A stretch of DNA of 64,000 bases from Spirochaetota bacterium (GCA_018262985.1 JADFDI010000003.1:364249-428248), one strand, 5' to 3'. Shown: positions 32,606 to 45,015, numbered from the stretch's first letter. The notes: generated by a model not told the origin, from the sequence alone. Made by a program: numbers and translations.

Positions 32606-32691
32606 CAACACGCCTTGCTTCGCGGCGCTGGCATAAGCTAGCATGGCCTGTCGCGCGCGGACCCGAGCCGGCGCGCGATCCGGAGGTCCCC

Positions 32692-33704
<1,013 letters not shown>

Positions 33705-33708
<4 letters not shown>

Positions 33709-34598
33709 GTTCGACCGGCGACCTGGCGACGAACCGTCTGCTCAGGCGGCTCAAGTTCGCTTCGCCGATGGTCAGCCGCTCGCTGGCCTCGGGCGAATTC
33801 CGATCGGCCTTCAAGGGGCGCGGCGTGGAGTTCGACGGCCTGCGCGACTACGACGGCGCCGACGACGCCTCGCTCATCGACTGGAACGCGAGCGCCCGCT
33901 TCGGCCGCCCCTTCGTCAAGACCTTTCGCGAGTCGCGCGACCTGGCCCTTTTCGTCGTGTTCGACGCCTCCGCCTCCATGGACTTCGGCTCGCCGCGCTC
34001 GAAGCGCGAGACGGCCGCGGCGGCCTGCGGCCTTTTGTGCCTGGCGGCGGAGGAGGGCGGGAATCCTTCGGGAGCGCTCGTTTTCGCCGCAGCGCCGCTC
34101 CGCCTCGACCCGCCCGCCCACGGCCGCTCCCACGCCCTCGCCCTCGCCGAGCGCTTCGCCGCGCTTCGGCCTGAAGCGGGCGAGGGGGGCTCGGCCCTCG
34201 GCGACGCGCTCCGGGCGGCGAGCGCCGACCTGAAGCGGCGCTCCGTCGTCGTCGTCGCGAGCGACTTCCTGAGCGCGGGCTGGGAACGTCCCTTCGCGGA
34301 GCTCGCCCGACGGCACGACGTCATAGCCCTGCGCGTGACCGACGGCGCCGACGGCGCCCTCCCGGCCCTGGCCGGAGCCTGCGCGGTGCGCGACGCGGAA
34401 TCGGGCCGCGTGGCCGTGATCGACCCGCGTTCGGCCGACTGGACCGAATCCCGCGCGGCCTCCGGCGCGGAACGCAGGCTAGCGTGGCTCCGCGCCGTGG
34501 CTCGCGCCCGAGCCTCGCGCCTCGAGATCGACACGGGCGAGGATCCTGCCCTGGCCTTGCTGCGCTTTTTCGACCGCCGCTCGCGGGGGGCGTCGTGA
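33705..34598 (+). CDS. DUF58 domain protein (bat operon)
   Basis: 297 residues. The DUF58 core EFDGLRDYDGADDASLIDW is followed by a VWA-like fold starting VVFDASASMDFGS, where DASAS matches the MIDAS motif DxSxS. It has no membrane segment, unlike BatA and BatB. In this operon type it is the soluble VWA partner of MoxR. It starts inside the moxR stop and its own stop overlaps a GTG start. Confidence 0.9.
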
Positions 34599-35518
34599 GC
34601 GGCCGGCGCGTACCCGGGATCCCGGCCGTCGGGGGGCGGCGCTTCGCCGCGATCCTCGTCGCGTCGGCCTTCGTCGCGTCGGCCTTCGCGGCTCCGGTCA
34701 AGGTGCTGTCGGCCGGCTTCTCGCCGCCGCGCCGCTTTCCCGGAGATCTAGTCGAGGCGACCATCGTCTTCGATCCGGGCGCGCGGAAGCCCGCGGAGGG
34801 CCGCGTCGCCTTCCCGCCGCCGGCCGCCGGCTTCCGGGGCGAGACCGAGCTGGTCGAAGCCTCGCTCTTCCGGGCCGAGGGGCGCTGGACCTGCGCGGTT
34901 CGTTTCCGCGTATGGGAGCCGGGAACCCTGGAACTTCCCGGCTTCTCCGTCGGCGATTTTTCCTTCCCGCCCCTCGCCGTCTCCGTGGAATCGGCGCTGA
35001 CCGCCTTCGGCCGCGAGAACCCGCTTCCCGCCGCCCAGCTCGAGCTTCCGGGAACGCGGACCCTGGTCCTGGGCGGCGCCGGGGCCCTGCTCGCCTTCGT
35101 CGCGCTCGCGTTCGCCGTGGTTTTCAAGCTCCTTCCCTGGCTGCGCGCGCTGATGGCGGAGTGGCGCTCCGGAAGGACCCGACGCGAACTGCTCGCGGCC
35201 ATAGCCTGGCTCGAGCGGCGCGGGGACGAGCTCGAGGCCGCCGCCGCGTGGGCGCTCCTGTCCTCGCGCGTCCGGGCCTGGCTGGCCCACGCGGCCTTTC
35301 CCGCGGTCGCCGCCCTGACCGCCCGCGAGCTGGAAACCGCCCGCCCGGAGGCCTTCGCCGAGGAGGCCTGGAACCCCCTCGCTCGCCTGCTCGCCCGGAG
35401 CGAGGCGGTCCGTTTCGCCGGCCTCCCCGCGTCGGCGGGCGAGATCGCCGAGGCCTGCGCGGCCGCGCGCGCGGCGCTCGAGGCCTGGGAGGAGGCGGAC
35501 CATGCCCGGCTTCGCTGA
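34595..35518 (+). CDS. Hypothetical membrane protein of the bat operon
   Basis: 307 residues from GTG 34595 (GTGA overlap). A signal-like segment (FAAILVASAFVASAFAAP) precedes a beta-rich extracytoplasmic domain of about 120 residues (SPPRRFPGDLVEATIVFDPG), a membrane helix (LVLGGAGALLAFVALAFAVVF) and a helical cytoplasmic tail of about 130 residues. The N-terminal domain resembles the first domain of BatD; the layout is like DUF4381-type proteins that occupy this slot in other bat operons. The next gene, batA, starts 17 bp before its stop. Confidence 0.75.
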   Translation: MSGRRVPGIPAVGGRRFAAILVASAFVASAFAAPVKVLSAGFSPPRRFPGDLVEATIVFDPGARKPAEGRVAFPPPAAGFRGETELVEASLFRAEGRWTCAVRFRVWEPGTLELPGFSVGDFSFPPLAVSVESALTAFGRENPLPAAQLELPGTRTLVLGGAGALLAFVALAFAVVFKLLPWLRALMAEWRSGRTRRELLAAIAWLERRGDELEAAAAWALLSSRVRAWLAHAAFPAVAALTARELETARPEAFAEEAWNPLARLLARSEAVRFAGLPASAGEIAEACAAARAALEAWEEADHARLR

Positions 35519-36521
35519 TCCTTTCGCGTTGATCCTCCTGCCTTTGCCGGCCCTAGTCCTGGCGGCGGCCGCCTTCCTCGCGCGGGTGGGGGGCCGGCCG
35601 GATCGGCCCGAGGGCTATCGACTGCCGCTGCTCGTCTGGGGCGCCGACGGGGGAACGCCTTCCGCGACGGGCTTCAGGCGCGCCGCGCGCCTCGCTTCCC
35701 GCGCGGCCTTCGCGCTGGCCTACGCCGCGGCCGCGGTCGCGGCGGCGGGTCCCTACACGGTGGAACACCGCTCGTACTGGCTCACGCGCGGCGCCGACGT
35801 CGTCTTCGCGCTCGACGTCTCGCCGAGCATGGCGGCCCGCGACATCGAGCCGGATCGGCTGTCCGCCGCCAAGGCCCTCGTCCGCGCCTACCTCGAGGCG
35901 GGCAGGACCGAGGCCGTCGGCGTCGTCCTCTTCGGGCGCGAGGCCGCCCTGCTCGCGCCGCCGAGCGCCGACCACGGGGCGGTCGCGGCTCGCCTCGAGG
36001 AGGCCCAGCCGGGGGTGCTCGGCGACGGGACCGCCGTGGGACTCGGCCTCGCGGTGGCCGTCCGCCACGTGCACGCCGCCCGGGGCCTCGTCGACCGCGT
36101 GGTGCTGGTCACCGACGGCGAGAACAACGCGGGCTCCGTCGCCCCCGAGGACGCCGCCGACCTCGCTCGCCGCTACGGCGTCGAGCTCGTCGTGGTGGGC
36201 GTCGGAGGTCCGGGAGAGGCGGACATCGTCTACCGCGATCCGGTCACGGGACGCACGGTATCGGGCGCCTACGCGTCCTCCTTCGACGAGACCTCGCTCA
36301 AGGACCTGGCCGCCCGCGCGGGAGGCGCCTACTTCTCCGCGACGGACTCGGCCGCGCTCGCGCGGGCCTTCGACTGGGCCGCCGAGCGCTCGGCGGGCTC
36401 CGCGGGGCGGCGCTCGGTCGAACGGCGCCTCGACCGCAGCCGCGCCTGGCTCATATTGGCCGCGGCCTTCGCGGCGGCCGCGTGGCTGCTCTCGCGCGCG
36501 GCCAACGGAGGGGCGGAATGA
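35502..36521 (+). CDS. batA: BatA: membrane-anchored VWA-domain protein
   Basis: 339 residues. N-terminal helices (about 8-27 and 66-86), then a VWA domain with MIDAS DVSPSMAARD and VLVTDGENNAG, and a C-terminal helix (AWLILAAAFAAAAWLL). This is the BatA layout, with the VWA domain between membrane anchors and facing the periplasm. Bat proteins were named for Bacteroides aerotolerance; in Leptospira their loss gave no clear oxidative phenotype. The start ATG lies inside the previous gene and its stop overlaps batB (ATGA). Confidence 0.9.
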   Translation: MPGFADPFALILLPLPALVLAAAAFLARVGGRPDRPEGYRLPLLVWGADGGTPSATGFRRAARLASRAAFALAYAAAAVAAAGPYTVEHRSYWLTRGADVVFALDVSPSMAARDIEPDRLSAAKALVRAYLEAGRTEAVGVVLFGREAALLAPPSADHGAVAARLEEAQPGVLGDGTAVGLGLAVAVRHVHAARGLVDRVVLVTDGENNAGSVAPEDAADLARRYGVELVVVGVGGPGEADIVYRDPVTGRTVSGAYASSFDETSLKDLAARAGGAYFSATDSAALARAFDWAAERSAGSAGRRSVERRLDRSRAWLILAAAFAAAAWLLSRAANGGAE

Positions 36522-37501
36522 CGGTCGACTCGCCCGAGCTCCTTTGGCTGCTGCTCCTCGTCCCCGCGCTCGGCGCGCTCGGCGTCCGGGCGGCCGTCCG
36601 CGCCTCGCGCTTCGCCTCCGTGTGCTCCCCCTCGTCCGCCGCGGAATCCGCCGGCCGCCGCGCCCTCGCTCTCGGCCTGGCCATGGCGGCCTCCGAGGCG
36701 GTCGTCGCGGCCTCGGTCATACTCGGGCTTTCCGGCGTCTCGATCGGACGGGAGCCGATGCCCGCCGAAGGGGGCGGCCTCGAGGTGGCCATCGTGATCG
36801 ACGTCTCCAATTCCATGCTCGCGACCGATTCCGTCCCGAGCCGGCTCGGCCGCGCCGTCGCGGTGGCCCGCTCGCTGCTCGCGGCGCGGCCCGCGCTGGC
36901 CTGGAGCCTCGTCGCCTCGCGCGGCGGCGCCTCGCTCCTGGTGCCGCCGACCGACGACGTCGCGGCGGTCGACGAGGCCCTCGAGTACGCCTCGCCCGAC
37001 GCCGTCACCCTGCCGGGCACCAGGCTCGGCTCGGGCGTGCGCGAGGCGCTCCGCGCGGGAGGGGCCGGACGGCGGGTCGTCGTGGTCATGAGCGACGGCG
37101 ACGACCGCTCCTCGGATCTTGGCCGCGTGGCCGCGGAAGCCCGGGCCTTCGGGGCGGCCGTCATCGCGGTGGCCTTCGGCGGCGACGCGCCCGTCGAGGT
37201 GTCCGACGCGGCGGGCCGCCCGGTCCTCTCCGTCGACGGCAGCCGGGCCGCGAGCGCGCGCCGGGCGGAGGGGCTGATCCGGCTCGCCGCCCTTTCAGGC
37301 GGCGCCTTCTTCGACGGCGACGACCCGGCGAGCGTCGGCGGCATCCTCGAAGCCATCGACGCGGCGGGTTCGGGCGCCCCGGGCTCGATCGCCCGGACCA
37401 TGCCCGCGGACCGGTCGGGCGCCTTCGCCTTCGTCGCGGCGCTGGCGCTGCTCGCCCGGGTCCTGCTTTCGCGCCTGCGCTCGCGGGGGGCGCTCGCGTG
37501 A
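36518..37501 (+). CDS. batB: BatB: membrane-anchored VWA-domain protein
   Basis: 327 residues. N-terminal membrane helices surround a charged loop; the VWA domain has MIDAS DVSNSMLATD and VVVMSDGDDRSSD; a terminal helix (AFAFVAALALLARVLL) anchors it. It is a paralogue of BatA and the two probably form a heteromeric envelope complex. It starts within the batA stop and its stop overlaps the batC GTG (GTGA). Confidence 0.9.
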   Translation: MTVDSPELLWLLLLVPALGALGVRAAVRASRFASVCSPSSAAESAGRRALALGLAMAASEAVVAASVILGLSGVSIGREPMPAEGGGLEVAIVIDVSNSMLATDSVPSRLGRAVAVARSLLAARPALAWSLVASRGGASLLVPPTDDVAAVDEALEYASPDAVTLPGTRLGSGVREALRAGGAGRRVVVVMSDGDDRSSDLGRVAAEARAFGAAVIAVAFGGDAPVEVSDAAGRPVLSVDGSRAASARRAEGLIRLAALSGGAFFDGDDPASVGGILEAIDAAGSGAPGSIARTMPADRSGAFAFVAALALLARVLLSRLRSRGALA

Positions 37502-38109
37502 GGCGGGCGAGCTCTCCCCTCGCCCGGAGGCGGAACGGCCCCGCCCCGATCCTCGCCGCCTTCGCCTCGGCGGTCCTCGCGCTCGCCTCCTCGTGCTCGA
37601 ACGCGGCCGCGAGGCTCGCCGTGCTCGAAGGCAACGCCGCCTTCGCCCGGGGCGAACGGCAGGACGCCCTCGCGCGCTACCTGGCGGCCGGACCCGGCGA
37701 GGTGCAGTCCTTCGACCTGGGCAACGTCTACGCGGCCATGGGCGAGGCCGAGGCGGCGAGGTCGCTGCTTTCGCCCCTGCGGGACGCCTCCGACCCGCGC
37801 GTCGCCTTCGGCGCCGCCTACAACCTGGGCCTCCTCGAGCTCGAACTCGGCCGCCACGACGAGGCCATCGCCGCGCTTCGCGCCGCGCTGCGCGCGCGCC
37901 CCGGCGAGATCGAGGCCAAGCGCGCCCTCGAGCTGGCCGTGGAGGCCTCCCGCAACGCCCGCAGCGCCTCGGCGGCCTCCCGCTCCCCGACGGCCGAAGG
38001 GCCGGATTCAGGCGGGGACGAGCTGTTCGGCATCCTGCGCGAACTGGAAACCGGGCGCTTCCGGGCGCCGCGCCCCGCGTCGACGGCCCCCGCGCCGGAT
38101 GACCACTAG
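37498..38109 (+). CDS. batC: BatC: TPR lipoprotein
   Basis: 203 residues from GTG 37498. A basic N-terminus and hydrophobic stretch end at lipobox LASSC, so it is lipidated. Two to three TPR units follow (LEGNAAFARGERQDALARYL and AAYNLGLLELELGRHDEAIAALRAAL). The short Pro/Ser tail has no domain. It probably bridges BatA/BatB with BatD. Both the start and the stop abut neighbours with no gap (stop TAG touches ATG 38110). Confidence 0.85.
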   Translation: MRRASSPLARRRNGPAPILAAFASAVLALASSCSNAAARLAVLEGNAAFARGERQDALARYLAAGPGEVQSFDLGNVYAAMGEAEAARSLLSPLRDASDPRVAFGAAYNLGLLELELGRHDEAIAALRAALRARPGEIEAKRALELAVEASRNARSASAASRSPTAEGPDSGGDELFGILRELETGRFRAPRPASTAPAPDDH

Positions 38110-38127
38110 ATGCGAGGAAACGATACG

Positions 38128-39843
38128 ATGACGCGAGACGCGCGCGGCCGGACGGCCTCGACCCTGCTGCCGCTCCTCTTTTTCGTTCTGATCGTCCTCC
38201 TCGCCGCCCCGGCGCGGGCCCAGGAAGCCGCGCTGAGCTGGGAGCCCGCCGCGCCGGTTCCGGGCCGGGGCTTCACGGTGGTCCTGGTCCTGCCCGGCGT
38301 GGACGTCCGCGACCTCGACGTCGAAGCCGGCCGCGGCGCCGCCGGCATGGAATTCGTCTCGGCCGCGTCCTTCCCGATCCGCGGCGAGGGGTCGGCCGCG
38401 CCGGCCGCTCGGGTCGAGCTCAGCTTCCTCGTATTGGCCGAGGGCGAACTCTCGACCGGCCCGATCACGGTGCGCTCGCGCGGGACGACCCTGACCTTCG
38501 ACGCCGTCCGCGTGCGCGCCGCGCCGTCCGGCACCGGGCCCGAGCCTGAGTACGCCGAGTGGATCGCGCCGGAGCGCGTGAACCGCTACGGCGCCTTCCG
38601 GATCGCGGCCGCGCTCCCGGACGGCAAGTACGCGGAGCTGGAACCCTTCGCGTCGCCGGGGCTTTCGACCTTCGACGCGCCCGACGGCGCCCTCCTGGCC
38701 CTGGCCCTCGAACCGGGACGCGTGGAGCTGCCCCGCGCCGTGCCCGCCCTTCCGGGCGTCGAATTCCGGGCCGCCGCGGTCGAGGTGGCTGAGCTTCCCC
38801 CGACCGTCCGCGCCTCGCGGGCCGTGGGTCGCTTCTCGCTCCGGCTCGAGCCGGGCCTCGCGAAGGTCCGGGCCGGAAGCGCCTTCTCCTTCGCGCTCGT
38901 CCTCGAAGGCTCGGGCTCCCTGCCCGTCGTCGTCCTGCCCGCGCTCTCGGTGGAAGGTCCCTCGGGACCGGTTCCCGCCGCGGACCTGGCGGTGACGCGC
39001 CGCGACGGTTTCCGGGCGGGACCGGACGGCTTCGAGGGCACCGTGATCCTCGATTGCGCCGTCGTGGCCCGCGAGGCCGGCGACTACAGCGCCGGCTTCG
39101 AGTCGCTGGAATACCTCACGCCCGACGGGGAGCTCAAGCGCCTCGTCGTGAAGCCCCTGGCCCTCGAGGCCGTCCCGGCGACGGATCCCGCCGTCCTCGC
39201 CGCCGCGTACGGCCGGCTCGAAGCGCTCCCGGCATCCCGCTCGGGAGGAAGCCGCGCCGCCGGCCTGGCCCGCGCGGCCCTGGCAGCCCGCGCCGCGGGT
39301 GACGAAGCCGCCTTCGTCCTCGCGCTCCACGGCGCCGAGCGCGCGCTGGGTCCTTTCGAGCGGGCCCTCGGCGCGACCCTCGGCGCGGCCCTCGACGCGC
39401 GCGAAGCCGCCCTGCGCCTGCCCGAGCGCCCGCGCGACGTCCTGCCCCGTCCGTTAGCGCTCCTCGCGCCAGCGCTCGCGCTTCTCGCCGTAGCGGCGCC
39501 GCTCCTGGCGCTCGAATACCGCCAGGCCCGGCGCCGCCTGCGCTTCGGCCCCGTCCGCCGCTTCCGCGCCTCCCGACCCGTCGCCGCCTGCCTCGCCCTC
39601 GGCCTGCTGCTGGCGCTCGCGCTCGGCGCCTCGCTCGCCGAACGCGCGCGCGATTTCGCCCTCGTCGGTCCCGGTCCCGTCCGCGCCGTGCCCTCGGAGT
39701 CCGGCGGGGCTTCCTTCACCCTGGACGCAGGCGCGGCGGCCCGGGTGCTCGCGCGCGAAGGCGGATGGGCGCGCGTATCCTTCGCCGACGGGCGCTCCGG
39801 TTGGGTGCCCGAGCTTGCGGCGCTGTCCTACGGAGGTTTCTGA
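38128..39843 (+). CDS. batD: BatD: oxygen-tolerance family membrane protein with SH3-like end
   Basis: 571 residues from ATG 38128, preferred because GAGGAAA precedes it at good spacing; ATG 38110 directly after the batC stop is the alternative. The signal peptide ends near ARAQ. Two or three beta-sandwich domains follow (PGRGFTVVLVLPGVDV...), then a membrane helix pair (about 445-470 and 490-510). The C-terminal 60 residues (RVLAREGGWARVSFADGRSGWVP) are an SH3-like domain, uncommon in BatD. It is the last Bat component; its stop overlaps the Smr gene by one base (TGATG). Confidence 0.85.
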   Translation: MTRDARGRTASTLLPLLFFVLIVLLAAPARAQEAALSWEPAAPVPGRGFTVVLVLPGVDVRDLDVEAGRGAAGMEFVSAASFPIRGEGSAAPAARVELSFLVLAEGELSTGPITVRSRGTTLTFDAVRVRAAPSGTGPEPEYAEWIAPERVNRYGAFRIAAALPDGKYAELEPFASPGLSTFDAPDGALLALALEPGRVELPRAVPALPGVEFRAAAVEVAELPPTVRASRAVGRFSLRLEPGLAKVRAGSAFSFALVLEGSGSLPVVVLPALSVEGPSGPVPAADLAVTRRDGFRAGPDGFEGTVILDCAVVAREAGDYSAGFESLEYLTPDGELKRLVVKPLALEAVPATDPAVLAAAYGRLEALPASRSGGSRAAGLARAALAARAAGDEAAFVLALHGAERALGPFERALGATLGAALDAREAALRLPERPRDVLPRPLALLAPALALLAVAAPLLALEYRQARRRLRFGPVRRFRASRPVAACLALGLLLALALGASLAERARDFALVGPGPVRAVPSESGGASFTLDAGAAARVLAREGGWARVSFADGRSGWVPELAALSYGGF

Positions 39844-40664
39844 TGCCCGGCTTCGGCGAGATTTTCGAGGAATGGGAGCGCCTCAATTCCGACGCGGAAA
39901 AGGCGGCCCGGAAGCGAGCGCAAAAACCGGGACCAGGCAAGCTCGCCAATCCGAGGCGCGTGGCCGAGGCCGAGGCCGAGGCCGAGCGGGAGGCCGCCGA
40001 ACGGGCCGCGCGAGACGCCGCGCGGAAGGGCGGCCCGGCCGTCCCCGCCCGGGCCTCGGGCGTAAAGGGCGCCGCGCGCGACCCGAACGCCGTCATGGCG
40101 GCCTGGCTTCGCCGCCACGGCGCCCCCAAGGCCCTCGAGCGCGAGACCCTCGACGAGGACGCCGCCGGCCTCGAGCCCGGCGCTCCGGCCTCCCCGGGCC
40201 GAGGCGGCCGCCGCGCCGGGCCTTCCGCGGACCGCGACGGGGCCGGCGAAGGCGACGCCAACGTGCTCCTCTCCGAATGGCTCGACCGCTACGGCGCGCC
40301 CGCCGCCCGCGAGGCGAGCGAGCGCGACGCCCCATCCTCGGGCGGCCGCGCCTCAGGCCCCTCGCAGCGCGAGCTCGAGGCCCTGCCCGTGGACGCCAGC
40401 GTCGACCTCCACGGCCTCCGCGCGGCCGAGGCCGAGGAGCGCCTCGAGGCCTTCCTCCGCGACTCGGCGGCCACGGGCGCGCGCAAGGTGCTCGTCGTCC
40501 ACGGCAAGGGCAACCACTCCCCCGACGAGCCCGTCCTCAAGGCCGTCGCGCGCCGCGTCCTCGAGCGCTCGCCCCACGCGGGCCGCTCCGGCCCCGCCCC
40601 CAAGTCCCAGGGCGGCTCCGGCGCCACCTGGGTCCTCCTCCGCCCCTCCTCGCGGAAGCATTGA
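39843..40664 (+). CDS. Smr-domain protein
   Basis: 273 residues. The C-terminal Smr (MutS2-related) domain has VDLHGLRAAEAEERLEAFL and VLVVHGKGNHS; the DxH and HGxG motifs are those of the Smr nuclease. The N-terminal 175 residues are charged and low in complexity, with two copies of an AWLRRHGAPKAL/EWLDRYGAPAAR motif (about 87 and 150) that I cannot place. The start shares one base with the batD stop. Stand-alone Smr proteins are nicking nucleases or act in ribosome rescue, and a place in a bat operon is not typical. Confidence 0.85.
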   Translation: MPGFGEIFEEWERLNSDAEKAARKRAQKPGPGKLANPRRVAEAEAEAEREAAERAARDAARKGGPAVPARASGVKGAARDPNAVMAAWLRRHGAPKALERETLDEDAAGLEPGAPASPGRGGRRAGPSADRDGAGEGDANVLLSEWLDRYGAPAAREASERDAPSSGGRASGPSQRELEALPVDASVDLHGLRAAEAEERLEAFLRDSAATGARKVLVVHGKGNHSPDEPVLKAVARRVLERSPHAGRSGPAPKSQGGSGATWVLLRPSSRKH

Positions 40665-40684
40665 ACCAGGGAAACAAACGCCGA

Positions 40685-40705
40685 AGGCCGCCTTGCGGGC
40701 GGCCT
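40685..40705 (-). terminator. Hairpin terminator of infA
   Basis: AGGCCGCC/GGCGGCCT stem. Read on the minus strand it is followed by TCGGCGTTTGTTTC. It lies between the convergent Smr and infA genes, 35 bp past the infA stop. Confidence 0.7.
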
Positions 40706-40740
40706 CGGTTCCGGGGGCGGTATGCTGTGCGGGGGACGGT

Positions 40741-40959
40741 CTACCGCTCGCGGTAGATGATGCGGCCGCGGTTCAGGTCGTAGGGCGAGAGCGCCACCTT
40801 GACGGTGTCGCCCGGCACGATGCGGATGTAGTGCTTGCGCATCTTGCCGGAAAGGTGGGCCAGGATGACGTGCCCGTTGGACAGCTCTACCCTGAACATG
40901 GTGTTCGGGAGGGCTTCCTTGACCTTGCCCTCTACCTCGATCGCTTCTTCTTTCGCCAC
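40741..40959 (-). CDS. infA: Translation initiation factor IF-1
   Basis: 72 residues, the universal IF-1 length, from GTG 40959 with AGGAGAGGCC before it. [36 protein letters not shown] and [10 protein letters not shown] are hallmark IF-1 segments of the OB fold. It binds the ribosomal A site during initiation. Longer in-frame starts upstream are not used because they would run into the promoter. GTG instead of ATG may lower its translation. Confidence 0.96.
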   Translation of the reverse strand: MAKEEAIEVEGKVKEALPNTMFRVELSNGHVILAHLSGKMRKHYIRIVPGDTVKVALSPYDLNRGRIIYRER

Positions 40960-40996
40960 GGCCTCTCCTAAAATTCGGTCGGTATTCGACCTTGTC

Positions 40997-41024
40997 TTGA
41001 AAAGGCCGCTCCGAGAGTTACAAT
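40997..41024 (+). promoter_or_regulatory. Promoter of the dksA-like gene
   Basis: TTGAAA (40997-41002), 16-bp spacer, TACAAT (41019-41024). The start near 41031 gives a leader of about 92 nt that passes through the infA -35 region and a palindrome. RNA polymerase cannot occupy this and the infA promoter together. Confidence 0.7.
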
Positions 41025-41051
41025 AGTATGGGCCTGCGCGGACCGTGTCAA
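41023..41051 (-). promoter_or_regulatory. infA promoter
   Basis: Minus strand TTGACA (41051-41046), 17-bp spacer, TACTAT (41028-41023): near-consensus. The start near 41016 gives a leader of about 57 nt to GTG 40959. Its -10 box overlaps that of the opposing dksA-type promoter by two bases. Confidence 0.8.
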
Positions 41052-41061
41052 CCGGGTTGAC
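41047..41061. promoter_or_regulatory. Palindrome over the infA -35 box, possible operator
   Basis: GTCAACCGGGTTGAC, a 15-bp perfect palindrome with a central G. It covers most of the infA -35 and lies in the early leader of the dksA-like transcript. It could be an operator; no regulator is identified. Confidence 0.35.
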
Positions 41062-41122
41062 TTTTACCCGGCGCTGCGACATGGTAGCCGCGCTTTTTCA
41101 CTATGACCCAAGGGGGCCCTTC

Positions 41123-41479
41123 GTGGACAAGGTAAACACCGACAGCATGCGTGAACTGCTCATCCAGCAGAAGAAGGAGATCCTCGACAACCTCGCGGCG
41201 ACCAACGCGGACTTCCGCGCCATCGTCGAGGAGATGGACCCCAAAGACTTCGCCGACGTCGCCGCGGACGACATCGACCGCCGCATGATCGAGGCCCTCG
41301 GCTCCCAGGAGATCAAGCGCATGCGGGCCATCGACGCAGCCCTCGCGCGCATCCAGCAGGGCCGCTACGGCTCCTGCATGAAGTGCTCGAAGAAGATCCC
41401 GACGGAGCGCCTCACGGCCATCCCCTACGCGGTGCTCTGCATCGAATGCCAGAAATCCGAGGAACGCCGCAACCGCTGA
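41123..41479 (+). CDS. DksA/TraR-family zinc-finger transcription factor
   Basis: 118 residues from GTG 41123 (AGGGGG a few bases before); ATG 41081 and ATG 41149 are alternatives. A helical coiled-coil (MRELLIQQKKEILDNL...RAIDAALARIQQGRYG) precedes a four-cysteine zinc finger CMKCSKKIPTERLTAIPYAVLC-IEC. This is the DksA/TraR layout. The family binds the RNA polymerase secondary channel and adjusts transcription with ppGpp. The coiled-coil tip residues (VAADDIDRRM) include acidic residues as DksA needs. It is transcribed away from infA. Confidence 0.88.
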   Translation: MDKVNTDSMRELLIQQKKEILDNLAATNADFRAIVEEMDPKDFADVAADDIDRRMIEALGSQEIKRMRAIDAALARIQQGRYGSCMKCSKKIPTERLTAIPYAVLCIECQKSEERRNR

Positions 41480-41516
41480 CGCCTTCCCGAGGCCCCGCTT
41501 CCCCCCGACCCGTCCG

Positions 41517-41544
41517 GAACCCCGCTTCCGGGCGGTTCTCTTTT
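41517..41544 (+). terminator. Terminator of the dksA-like gene
   Basis: GAACC/GGTTC outer stem around a GC-rich inner part (CCGCTTCCGGG), then CTCTTTTG. It lies 38 bp after the stop. About 130 bp up to the PHP gene show nothing else. Confidence 0.6.
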
Positions 41545-41678
41545 GTCGGGGTCCGGGCTTCCGGGCGGAGAGGGGGGGAGGCCGGGACCATGCGGTTCCT
41601 TTCCCCCGAGGCGGCGCCCTTCGCGGGTCCGGGGCGGCGCGGCCTTAAGAGCGCGCCGCATGGCCGGCCTCAGGGAAA

Positions 41679-42545
41679 TCACTCCAGGGCGACGTCCGCC
41701 CAGTTCCCCTTCGAAAGGACGCGGAGCTCGCGGTAACCGGCCTCGCGGGCCAGCTCGCGCCCATGGCGCCTCCATTCGTCGGCCAGGTGCCCCGGCGCGT
41801 GGGCGTCGGCGTTGATCTGGACGGCCACGCCGCGCGCGCGGAACTCCTTCAGCCAGCGGAGGGCCGGGTAGGGCGAGTCGGACTTGCCGCGCGCCATGCC
41901 GCCCGTGTTGATCTCCACCACCGCGCCCGAGGCCGCCACGGCCTCCACGGCCTCCATGGCCGCGTCGACGTAGGGCTTCGATTCCTCGTCGATGAAGCGC
42001 GCGGAGCCCCGGTTGTTCTTGCGGATCAGGTCGAAGTGGCCGAGCACCTCGAAGCCGCCCGCGCGGGCCAGCTCGGCCAGGGCCTTGAAGTAGGCCCGCG
42101 CGAGCGCCACGCCGTCGCCCGCCCAGCGCAGCGCGAATTCCCGCGCGAACTCGTGCGCGGGGCTGTCGACGGCGGTGTAGCGGTACTCGGGCGGCCCGCC
42201 CCGCGCCCCGGGCGCGGGCACCATGTGGACGGAGCCGATGCGGTAGTCGAAGTTCCCCGCATCGAGCCGGCCGTCGCCGGGAGCGCAGGCGCCCGCCACC
42301 CAGTCGGCCTCGATGCCGAGCAGGATCTCGATCCGTCCCTCCAGCCTCGCGGCCAGGGCGCGCACGGCGTCGCGGTACTCCCCGAGACGCTCCATCGGCA
42401 GCACGCCCGGGTAGGGGAAGGGCAGGGGGTTGTGGCTCGAGAAGCCGAGGATGCCGTAGCCTTCGGCGATGGCGGCTTGGGCCATGTCCTCGAGGGATGA
42501 CCTGCCGTCGCAGAAGTCCGAGTGGGTGTGGTAGCTGGCTTTCAT
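41679..42545 (-). CDS. PHP-family histidinol-phosphatase
   Basis: 288 residues. PHP metal motifs: YHTHSDFCDGR (residues 5-15), SSHNPLPF (near 37), ADWVAG with GIEAD, GSVHMVP, GHFDLIRKN and NADAHAPGHL. This is the HisK-type polyphosphatase/histidinol-phosphatase layout. The enzyme makes histidinol in histidine synthesis. No other his gene is present in the window, so a general phosphoesterase role is possible. Confidence 0.88.
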   Translation of the reverse strand: MKASYHTHSDFCDGRSSLEDMAQAAIAEGYGILGFSSHNPLPFPYPGVLPMERLGEYRDAVRALAARLEGRIEILLGIEADWVAGACAPGDGRLDAGNFDYRIGSVHMVPAPGARGGPPEYRYTAVDSPAHEFAREFALRWAGDGVALARAYFKALAELARAGGFEVLGHFDLIRKNNRGSARFIDEESKPYVDAAMEAVEAVAASGAVVEINTGGMARGKSDSPYPALRWLKEFRARGVAVQINADAHAPGHLADEWRRHGRELAREAGYRELRVLSKGNWADVALE

Positions 42546-42645
42546 GTGGGCGCCAGTATAGCGGAACGGGCGGAGGCGCGTCGCCTGGCGGGCCGGGAGC
42601 GTCCGTGGCCCGGCCCGGGTTTCGGACGGGGCCTCGGACGGGGCT

Positions 42646-45015
<2,370 letters not shown>

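Noticed and set aside
40741..41082. Longer IF-1 starting at 41082
   Set aside because: It would place the promoter elements inside the coding region; GTG 40959 has an ideal ribosome-binding site and gives the universal 72 residues.
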